A stretch of DNA of 8,209 nucleotides from Anaerolineales bacterium. Lineage in GTDB: Bacteria > Chloroflexota > Anaerolineae > Anaerolineales > UBA4823. The notes beneath the pieces were generated by a model, which saw nothing but the letters and a program-made list of their open reading frames with translations, had not been told where the DNA came from and did not search any database. The stretch spans positions 1 to 8,209 of the forward strand of contig JADYYC010000372.1 of assembly GCA_020853835.1 (NCBI GenBank). The letters run 5' to 3'. Of this stretch, positions 1 to 5,204 are shown one piece after another (positions within the stretch are counted from its first letter, which is position 1; each line of letters starts with the position of its first letter). The translations under genes were made by a program, and so were the position numbers.

Positions 1-479
1 CCGTCCGGGGCGAGGACGATTTGCCCGTTCAGCGCGCCCGGGTGATCGGGCAGCGGGTAACGGGAAGTGGGTTTCCCGGCCCGGTTCAGGCCCAGCACCA
101 CGCTGTTTGGCGCGTCCAGGACGTAGAAGCCGTCGGGGGTGACGGCCAGGTCGGCCGCGCCGATCCCAGCCGGGAGAGGGATGGCATCGACCAGATCCGC
201 CCTTCGGTCGTAGTGTAAGATGCGGTCGTTGCCCGAATCGAGCAGGTAAAAATCGTCCTCGCCCAACATGGCGATGGCGGCTGGGCCGGCGCCTTCCAGG
301 TCTGGGCCGGCGGGGCGGATGGCTACTTCCCGCTCGCCCTGGCCCGCGGCAAACACAATGACGTTACGGATGGTGTTCTGGTTATGTTCGGCGGCTGCTG
401 CGCCCGAAACCGGTAAGTATGCGATGGGGGAAATCAGAAGGATAACGATAAGGATAGTGACTAACACCCTGGCTGCCAT
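1..479 (-). CDS. Secreted beta-propeller (NHL-like) protein, 5' part only
   Basis: An open frame of 159 codons runs from an ATG at 479-477 off the left edge without a stop. The start is well supported: AGGAGGG lies at 492-486, six bases before the ATG. Residues 1-30 look like a signal peptide: MAAR, a long hydrophobic stretch rich in V, L and I, then SGAAAA as an AxA-type cleavage region before EHNQN. Two repeat units follow, DDFYLLDSGNDRILHYD and DGFYVLDAPNSVVLGLN, each introduced by an (I/L)A-x-hydrophobic strand and each ending in a PLP. This is the look of NHL or related beta-propeller blades. The protein is therefore probably exported and folded outside the membrane. Blade count and any partner domain are unseen because the gene is cut. 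It diverges from the ilv/leu operon and I infer no functional link. Alternatives are other six- or seven-bladed propeller families. Confidence 0.8.
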   Translation of the reverse strand, partial: MAARVLVTILIVILLISPIAYLPVSGAAAAEHNQNTIRNVIVFAAGQGEREVAIRPAGPDLEGAGPAAIAMLGEDDFYLLDSGNDRILHYDRRADLVDAIPLPAGIGAADLAVTPDGFYVLDAPNSVVLGLNRAGKPTSRYPLPDHPGALNGQIVLAPD

Positions 480-775
480 GGGCTTCCCTCCTGAAATTTA
501 GCTGTTGTTCGCTTTGAAGGTGCAGATAGGAACAGCACGGATGATACTTCAATTTTATAGCTGGCAGGATAAAAATTTCCTTACAGAAAAGATAAACCCC
601 CGGCCCCTCCAGAGCCTGCCGGTTTCTGGCAATACGCCTCTCTTCCTGGGTGTCTGCACTGCACACGAGGAAGGGCGGAAATTCTTTAATCTACTATTAA
701 TCTTCCCCCCCCGGTTCGAATGGTAAACTTGCGCCTTAATAACTGGAGACCATTACCAAAACAACCACTAACGCC
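480..775. other. Divergent intergenic region, A+T-richer, promoters presumed
   Basis: No convincing gene lies here. Base composition is clearly more A+T-rich than in the flanking genes, especially 541-600 and 676-745. For the leftward gene, TATAAA reads leftward at 559-554, and TTGAAG at 552-547 could be a -35 with only a poor -10. For the rightward leader, TTTAAT (685-690) and TACTAT (692-697) resemble -10 boxes, but no matching -35 sits 16-18 bp upstream of either. I therefore do not call a promoter on either strand. The start of the ilv leader RNA most likely lies between about 690 and 740. A dyad at 640-675 is listed separately. I see no T-box signature (no AGGGTGG-type box) and no tRNA. 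Confidence 0.6.
640..675. repeat. Imperfect dyad in the divergent promoter region
   Basis: CTTCCT (642-647) pairs with AGGAAG (668-673) and GTGT (650-653) pairs with ACAC (663-666). They are separated by a small asymmetric GG/G internal loop and enclose a 9-nt loop. C640-G675 and T641-G674 can extend the outer arm. The dyad sits just before the A+T-rich stretch where the ilv leader promoter should be, and no U-tract follows it, so it is not a terminator. It could be an operator or a 5' RNA structure. The function is inferred from position only. Confidence 0.4.
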
Positions 776-904
776 ATGCCGAACTTTTCCCTGATCGCTA
801 TTCTCGCCCTTGCCTTACTTCCGGTTCTCGTCATTATTCTTGAGAACCGCTTTACGGTTGGGCAGGCGAAAGTCAGGGTCCAGGTCAGGAGAAAACAGAA
901 GTAA
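776..904 (+). CDS. Ile/Leu/Val-rich leader peptide of the ilv operon (42 aa)
   Basis: An ATG at 776 opens 42 codons ending in TAA at 902-904. Residues 6-22 read LIAILALALLPVLVIIL, so 13 of 17 residues are Ile, Leu or Val. The tail is basic (VRVQVRRKQK). The frame lies directly upstream of a strong terminator hairpin and the ilv genes, the layout of leader peptides that control ilv operons by transcription attenuation in enterobacteria. Leu codons here include CTT three times and TTA once; I find neither in ilvD, and Ile is ATT in three of four cases. Such poorly used codons make stalling sensitive to charged tRNA. Odd points: no ribosome site precedes the ATG (the nearest GGAG is at 745-748), and the frame extends past the antiterminator segment, further than in the E. 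coli leaders. A small single-span membrane protein is the main alternative. Confidence 0.6.
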   Translation: MPNFSLIAILALALLPVLVIILENRFTVGQAKVRVQVRRKQK

Positions 905-954
905 CTCCAGGCCAACGGATAAGGAAAACCAGGTAAAACAGGAGCCGCCCAACC
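845..954 (+). promoter_or_regulatory. Candidate antiterminator of the ilv attenuator
   Basis: GGTTGGGC at 856-863 is perfectly complementary to GCCCAACC at 947-954. With A864 bulged, GGC (865-867) also pairs with GCC (944-946), giving 11 bp. This helix uses most of the left arm and part of the loop of the terminator at 941-967, so the two structures exclude each other. A competing local hairpin, AACCG (845-849) with CGGTT (855-859), ties up the antiterminator segment. A ribosome stalled on the ATT ATT CTT run at 833-841 would cover that hairpin and leave about 856 onward free, favouring readthrough when Ile, Leu or Val is scarce. The pairing is seen by hand; the regulation is inferred. Because the leader stop codon lies beyond segment 856-867, the fully charged state is less clear than in the classical model. 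Confidence 0.5.
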
Positions 955-975
955 AAAGGGCGGCTCCTTTCTTTT
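941..975 (+). terminator. Rho-independent terminator / attenuator before ilvD
   Basis: GGAGCCGCCC (941-950) and GGGCGGCTCC (958-967) form a perfect 10-bp GC-rich stem around the 7-nt loop AACCAAA, followed at once by TTTCTTTT (968-975). It lies 36 nt after the leader peptide stop and about 230 nt before ilvD, in the operon's own direction, so it is best read as an attenuator. On the opposite strand TGTTTT follows the stem, so weak termination there is also possible. Confidence 0.85.
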
Positions 976-1203
976 GCCACACCCAGGAAAAAACACCGTG
1001 CACAATATGCCTTCCTCCAGAACTTCAACCCCCCCGATGCGTACGAGCGCCCCCGCCCAGGCTCGCGCGGCGCGCTCCGCATCGGCCGCCACGCCAACCG
1101 GGAAGGGCTTTTCCGCTTCGCCTCCCGCCTGCCAGCGCATTTCTACCCCGCTCGCGCAGCCGCCGGAGGCGATTATTTTTAATTCCGAAAGGGATCTCAA
1201 ATC
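976..1203 (+). other. Long post-attenuator leader with coding-like periodicity, no gene called
   Basis: This stretch is GC-rich again. A hand count over 1021-1140, taking triplets from 1021, gives G or C at 30 of 40 first, 24 of 40 second and 34 of 40 third positions, which is the codon pattern of the neighbouring genes. The + frame concerned is open from 937 to a TAA at 1180-1182 but contains no ATG, GTG or TTG. It reads for example AYERPRPGSRGALRIGRHAN. A - strand frame across the same bases (with an ATG at 1140-1138) gives an equally protein-like stretch, DAERAARAWAGALVRIGG, but runs on antisense through the terminator and leader peptide and has only a poor ribosome site. I interpret the region as a decayed gene fragment or structured leader RNA and cannot decide between them. 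Confidence 0.35.
1119..1180 (+). terminator. Second terminator-like hairpin immediately before ilvD
   Basis: CGCCTCC (1119-1125) pairs with GGAGGCG (1165-1171). Inside, CTGC (1129-1132) pairs with GCAG (1156-1159) and AGCG (1134-1137) with CGCT (1149-1152), separated by small internal loops. ATTATTTTT (1172-1180) follows directly, eight bases before the ilvD ribosome site begins. The stem is long and interrupted, so termination would be weaker than at 941-975. It could be a second attenuation point, the terminator of a lost gene, or chance. Confidence 0.35.
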
Positions 1204-2877
1204 GTGATGCGTTCAGACCGGATCAAGCGCGGCGTCGAGCGCGCCCCGCACCGTTCGCTGCTCAAAGCCACCGGCGTCACCGACGCCGACATGGGCAAAC
1301 CGTTTATCGCCGTCGTCAATTCCTACGTCGACATCGTCCCCGGACACATGCACCTGCAGGAGTTCGGCAAGCTGGTCAAGCAGGCCGTGCGCGAGGCGGG
1401 CGGCGTGCCGTTCGAGTTCAACACCATCGGCGTGGACGACGGGATCGCCATGGGTCACGCCGGCATGCGCTATTCGCTCCCCTCGCGCGAGATCATCGCC
1501 GATTCCGTCGAGACCATGATCGAGGCGCACAGCTTCGACGGCATGGTGTGCATCCCCAACTGCGACAAGATCGTGCCCGGCATGGCGATGGCGACCATGC
1601 GCCTCAACATCCCGACCATCTTCGTCTCGGGCGGGCCGATGCGCGCCGGGCGCACCCCCGACGGAACCGTGGTGGACCTGGTCTCGGTCTTCGAGGGCGT
1701 GGGGGCGTATCAGAGCGGGACGATCAACGCCGAACGGCTCAAGCAGATCGAAGACGCCGCCTGCCCCGGCTGCGGCTCGTGCTCGGGCATGTTCACCGCC
1801 AACAGCATGAACTGCCTCATGGAAGTCCTCGGGCTGGCGCTGCCCTTCAACGGCTCGGCCCTGGCGCTGACGCCCGAGCGCGAAGCGCTGGCGCGGGCCG
1901 CCGGCGCCAAGATCATCGAGCTGGTCGAACGCCAGATCCTGCCGCGCCAGATCGTCACCCCCCAGGCGCTCGACGACGCCTTTGCGCTCGACATGGCTAT
2001 GGGCGGCTCGACCAACACCGTGCTGCACGCCCTGGCGCTCGCCAACGAAGGCGGGATCGATTACCCGCTCGAGCGCATCAACGCCGTCGCCGACCGGGTG
2101 CCGCACCTGGTCAAGGTCAGCCCTTCCGGTTCGTGGCACATGGAAGACATCCACCGGGCCGGGGGCGTCCCCGCCATTTTGAGCGAAGTGAACCGCATCC
2201 CCGGCGCGCTCAACACCGACCGCCTCACCGTGACGGGCGGGACGCTGGCCGAGACGCTGCGTAACGCGCGCGTGCTCGACCCCGAAGTGATCCACCCGCT
2301 CGAAAATGCCCATTCGCCCCGGGGCGGGCTGGCGATCTTGTTTGGCAACCTGGCCCCGCGCGGGGCGGTGGTCAAGACCGGCGGGGTGGCCCCCTCGATG
2401 CGGCGCTTCAGCGGCCCGGCGCGCGTCTATGATTCGCACGACACAGCCATGCGCGGCATCCTGACCCGCGAAGTCCAGCCCGGCGAGGTGGTGGTGATCC
2501 GTTACGAGGGCCCGCGCGGCGGGCCGGGGATGATGGAGATGCTCAGCCCGACCGGGGCGCTCATGGGGATGGGGATGGGCGAGCAGGTCGCCCTGATCAC
2601 CGACGGGCGCTTTTCGGGCGGGACGCGCGGCGCCTGCATCGGCCACATCTCGCCCGAAGCCGCCGCCGGCGGCCCGATCGCGGCGCTGCAACCGGGCGAC
2701 ATAATCGAGATCGACCTGGAGGAGCGCCGCCTGGACGTGCGTTTGAGCGAGGCCGAGCTGCGCCGCCGCCTGGAAGCCCTGCCGCCCTTCGAACCGCGCG
2801 CCGCCAGCAAGTGGCTGCGCCGTTATGCCCACTTCGTCAGCAGCGCCGACACCGGCGCGGTGCTGATAGACCCTTAG
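1204..2877 (+). CDS. ilvD: Dihydroxy-acid dehydratase
   Basis: IlvD dehydrates 2,3-dihydroxyisovalerate and 2,3-dihydroxy-3-methylvalerate to the 2-keto acid precursors of Val/Leu and Ile, in the cytoplasm, using an Fe-S cluster. At 557 codons it is full length. Visible marks: the opening RSDRIKRGVERAPHRSLL, CIPNCDKIVPGM with Cys116 and Cys120, PGCGSCSGMFTANSM with Cys187, Cys190 and Cys193, DGRFSGGTRGACIGH with Ser471 (the expected catalytic base) and the C-terminal RYAHFVSSADTGAV. At the site where plant and mycobacterial [2Fe-2S] enzymes carry a third cluster Cys (TPCN), this protein has VPGHMHL, as E. coli IlvD does, so an oxygen-sensitive cluster is likely (inference). Start: GTG at 1204 and ATG at 1207 are adjacent. 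AAAGGG at 1188-1193 sits better for the GTG, while the family N-terminus fits the ATG; the difference is one residue. It is the first structural gene behind the attenuator. Confidence 0.96.
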   Translation: MMRSDRIKRGVERAPHRSLLKATGVTDADMGKPFIAVVNSYVDIVPGHMHLQEFGKLVKQAVREAGGVPFEFNTIGVDDGIAMGHAGMRYSLPSREIIADSVETMIEAHSFDGMVCIPNCDKIVPGMAMATMRLNIPTIFVSGGPMRAGRTPDGTVVDLVSVFEGVGAYQSGTINAERLKQIEDAACPGCGSCSGMFTANSMNCLMEVLGLALPFNGSALALTPEREALARAAGAKIIELVERQILPRQIVTPQALDDAFALDMAMGGSTNTVLHALALANEGGIDYPLERINAVADRVPHLVKVSPSGSWHMEDIHRAGGVPAILSEVNRIPGALNTDRLTVTGGTLAETLRNARVLDPEVIHPLENAHSPRGGLAILFGNLAPRGAVVKTGGVAPSMRRFSGPARVYDSHDTAMRGILTREVQPGEVVVIRYEGPRGGPGMMEMLSPTGALMGMGMGEQVALITDGRFSGGTRGACIGHISPEAAAGGPIAALQPGDIIEIDLEERRLDVRLSEAELRRRLEALPPFEPRAASKWLRRYAHFVSSADTGAVLIDP

Positions 2878-2900
2878 AGAAAAGCAAAGGAGTAGAAAAG

Positions 2901-4622
2901 ATGACCAGATATACCGGTGCTCAAATTGTTTGGGAATGCCTGGTGCGTGAAGGGGTCACGACCGTGTTTGGCTACCCGGGCGGGGCGAACCTGCCGCTTT
3001 ATGACGCGATGCTCGATTACCCCATCCGCCACGTGCTCGTGCGCCACGAACAGGGCGCGGCGCACATGGCGGACGGCTACGCCCGCGCCGGCGGCGGCGT
3101 CGGGGTGGCGATGGCCACCTCCGGGCCTGGCGCCACCAACCTGGTGACCGGCATCGCCACCGCGTTTGCCGATTCGTCGCCCGTCGTCGCCATCACCGGG
3201 CAGGTGGCGCGCCAGTTCATCGGCTACGACGCCTTCCAGGAAACCGACATCACCGGCATCACCCTGCCGGTCACCAAGCACAACTACCTGGTGACGGACG
3301 TGCGCGAGCTGGGCGAGGTGATGCGCGAGGCGTTCTACATCGCCCGTTCCGGGCGACCCGGGCCGGTGCTGGTCGATATCGCCAAAGACACCCAGCAGGC
3401 GGAGATCGAATGGGAGTACGAAGACACGCCCCTGCGCCTGCCCGGTTACCGCCCCGACCGGCGTCCCACCGCCCAGGCGCTGGCACAGGCAGCCTCCCTC
3501 ATCCAGCAGGCCAAACGCCCGGTGATCCTGGCGGGGCGGGGCGTGATGCAGTCCGGCGCGATGGAGCTGCTGCGCGAGTTTGCCGAGCGCACCCGCACGC
3601 CGGTGGCGATGACGCTGCTCGGCATCGGCGGCATGCCCGCCGAGCACCCGCTCAATCTGGGCATGATGGGCATGCACGGCGAAGCCTGGGTCAACCAGGC
3701 CATCCAGCAGGCCGACCTGCTCGTGGCGATGGGAATGCGCTTCGACGACCGCGTCACCGGCAAGCGCGAGACCTACGCCCCCGAGGCCAAGAAGATCCAC
3801 TTCGAGATCGACGCCTCGGAAGTCAACAAGAACATCCCGGTGGACGTGGCGCTGATCGGCGACCTGGGTGATAACCTGCGCGAACTGCTCCCGCAGGTGG
3901 CGCCCTGCGACCACTCCGAGTGGCTCGAAACCATCGACGAGCTGCGCGGCGATTCGGCCGTGCGCGACATCAAGAACCTGCCCGACTACGGCCACCTGTA
4001 CGCCCCGCACGCGATCCACGACCTGTGGCGCCTGACCGAGGGCAAGGCGATCGTCGTCTCCGACGTGGGCCAGAACCAGATGTGGGCGGCGCAGTATTAC
4101 AAGCACAGCCAGCCCTATAACTACCTCACTTCGGGCGGGCTGGGGACGATGGGGTTTGCGCTCCCGGCCGCCATCGGCGCCAAGTGCGCCCGCCCCGATA
4201 TGGAAGTGTGGGCTATCGCCGGCGACGGCGGGTTCCAGATGACCCAGGCCGAGCTGGCCACCGCCGCCCAGGCCGGGATCAAGATCAACGTGGCGATCCT
4301 CAACAACGGCTATTTGGGCATGGTGCGCCAGTGGCAGGAGTTCTTCTACGAGCGGCGCTATTCGGCCACGCCGATCAGCTCGCCCGATTTCGTCAAGATT
4401 GCCGAGGCGCACGGGCTGACCGGGATTCGCGTCACCGAGCGCTCGCAGGTCGAAGCCGCGGTGCGCCAGGCGCAGCAGGCGCCCGGCACGGCGGTGATCG
4501 AGTTCATGATCGAACAGGAAGACAGCGTCTACCCTATGGTTCCGGCCGGGGCAGACCTGCACGCGATGATCCGCCGCCCGCTCCCGAGCGCGCTGACGGA
4601 GTCGGCCGATTCGGATCTGTAA
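2901..4622 (+). CDS. ilvB: Acetolactate (acetohydroxyacid) synthase, large catalytic subunit
   Basis: IlvB condenses two pyruvates to acetolactate, or pyruvate with 2-ketobutyrate to acetohydroxybutyrate, the first common step, using ThDP, Mg and FAD. The ATG at 2901 follows AAAGGAG (2886-2892) by eight bases, giving 573 residues, normal for the family. The frame is open further upstream into ilvD, but that part is only the 3' end of ilvD read out of frame. Seen in order: FGYPGGANLPLYDAM; catalytic Glu50 in RHEQGAAHMADGYAR; the synthase signature GYDAFQETD; a central FAD-binding region; GGLGTMGFALPAAIGAK; the ThDP motif from GDG (441-443) to NN (468-469); GMVRQWQEFFYERRYS; and YPMVPAGADLHAMI near the end, as in true acetohydroxyacid synthases rather than other ThDP enzymes. 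It starts 23 bp after ilvD and is followed by its regulatory subunit. Confidence 0.97.
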   Translation: MTRYTGAQIVWECLVREGVTTVFGYPGGANLPLYDAMLDYPIRHVLVRHEQGAAHMADGYARAGGGVGVAMATSGPGATNLVTGIATAFADSSPVVAITGQVARQFIGYDAFQETDITGITLPVTKHNYLVTDVRELGEVMREAFYIARSGRPGPVLVDIAKDTQQAEIEWEYEDTPLRLPGYRPDRRPTAQALAQAASLIQQAKRPVILAGRGVMQSGAMELLREFAERTRTPVAMTLLGIGGMPAEHPLNLGMMGMHGEAWVNQAIQQADLLVAMGMRFDDRVTGKRETYAPEAKKIHFEIDASEVNKNIPVDVALIGDLGDNLRELLPQVAPCDHSEWLETIDELRGDSAVRDIKNLPDYGHLYAPHAIHDLWRLTEGKAIVVSDVGQNQMWAAQYYKHSQPYNYLTSGGLGTMGFALPAAIGAKCARPDMEVWAIAGDGGFQMTQAELATAAQAGIKINVAILNNGYLGMVRQWQEFFYERRYSATPISSPDFVKIAEAHGLTGIRVTERSQVEAAVRQAQQAPGTAVIEFMIEQEDSVYPMVPAGADLHAMIRRPLPSALTESADSDL

Positions 4623-4650
4623 TGCGGAAAAGGAAAATGGAGGTGTACCC

Positions 4651-5178
4651 ATGCAGCATACTTTGGTAGCCCTGGTGGAAGATAAGCCCGGCGTGTTGAA
4701 CCGGGTGGCGTCGCTCTTCCGGCGGCGGGCGTTCAACATCGAATCGCTCACCGTCGGCCACACCGAGCAGCCCGGCGTCTCGCGCATGACGATCGTGATC
4801 GACAGCAACCAGACCAACGCCGAGCGCGTGACCGCCAACCTGTACAAGCTGGTCAACGTGATCCAGATCAAAGACCTGGCCGACCAGCCGAGCGTGATGC
4901 GCGACCTGGCGCTGATCAAGGTCAGCGCCCCGCCCGAGCGCCGCAGCGAGGTGATGCAGCTCGTGGAGGTTTACCGGGCGCGCATCGTCGACGTGACCAA
5001 CGATTCGCTCATCATCGAGATCACCGGCGACGTGGACAAGATCGACAGCTTTGTCCAGGTCTTGCAGCCGATCGGCGTGCTCGAGATGGTGCGCACCGGG
5101 CTGGTGGCGATGGCGCGCGGCGCCGCCCTCGGACAGAACGGCAACGGCAACGGCAGCGGCAACGGGCGCGTGCAATAA
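4651..5178 (+). CDS. ilvN: Acetolactate synthase, small regulatory subunit
   Basis: IlvN (IlvH type) activates IlvB and confers feedback inhibition, usually by valine. The ATG at 4651 has GGAGG seven bases upstream (4639-4643). Of 175 residues, about 3-76 form an ACT domain opening VEDKPGVLNRVASLFRRR and continuing FNIESLTVG; about 83-160 form the usual C-terminal small-subunit domain. Of the valine-binding residues known in E. coli IlvH (Asn11, Gly14, Asn29), Gly14 and Asn29 are kept and position 11 is Asp, a change common in other phyla. The last residues are an unusual Gly/Asn tail (NGNGNGSGNG) encoded by hexamer repeats. The gene lies 28 bp after ilvB and 26 bp before ilvC, so subunit stoichiometry is probably set by the shared transcript. 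Confidence 0.96.
   Translation: MQHTLVALVEDKPGVLNRVASLFRRRAFNIESLTVGHTEQPGVSRMTIVIDSNQTNAERVTANLYKLVNVIQIKDLADQPSVMRDLALIKVSAPPERRSEVMQLVEVYRARIVDVTNDSLIIEITGDVDKIDSFVQVLQPIGVLEMVRTGLVAMARGAALGQNGNGNGSGNGRVQ
5137..5166 (+). repeat. Five tandem AACGGC-type hexamers in the 3' end of ilvN
   Basis: Three exact AACGGC units (5137-5154) are followed by AGCGGC and AACGGG. They encode the Asn-Gly/Ser-Gly tail of IlvN just before RVQ and the stop. The array looks like a slippage-generated extension beyond the conserved small-subunit domain. Confidence 0.8.
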
Positions 5179-5204
5179 AAAATTGACCCATAAAGGAGTG
5201 AATG

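Noticed and set aside
713..720. GGTTCGAA resembles the T-loop of a tRNA.
   Set aside because: The flanking bases cannot form the T-stem (CCCGG against GGTAA) and no acceptor, D or anticodon arm is found upstream.
720..794. A 24-codon + strand ORF starting ATG GTA AAC TTG with four Leu codons, overlapping the leader start.
   Set aside because: It has no ribosome site, only scattered Leu codons and no relation to the hairpins; the 776-904 frame explains the region better.
966..1192. CCTTTC (966-971) could pair with GAAAGG at the ilvD ribosome site (1187-1192), hiding it.
   Set aside because: Only six bases over more than 200 nt, and the first segment overlaps the terminator arm and U-tract; chance is the simpler reading.
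736..1200. A - strand open frame covering the leader and the pre-ilvD segment, with a protein-like middle part.
   Set aside because: It has only a TTG or a poorly supported internal ATG start, reads antisense through the terminator and leader peptide, and leaves no room for a promoter outside ilvD. The middle part is kept as an open question in the findings.
480..1203. A T-box or known riboswitch controlling the operon.
   Set aside because: I found no T-box consensus and no aptamer I recognise; the leader peptide and terminator give a sufficient explanation.
998..1207. A + strand ORF whose TGA overlaps the ilvD ATG as TGATG, suggesting translational coupling.
   Set aside because: Its composition (Ser, Ala, Pro, Arg, Thr-rich) and base periodicity do not fit its own reading frame; GC is highest at its second codon position.
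1213..2832. Long - strand open frames opposite ilvD, and likewise at 2874-4919 and 6155-7771.
   Set aside because: These are antisense shadows of GC-rich genes: His, Arg and Gly-rich translations without ribosome sites or recognisable motifs.
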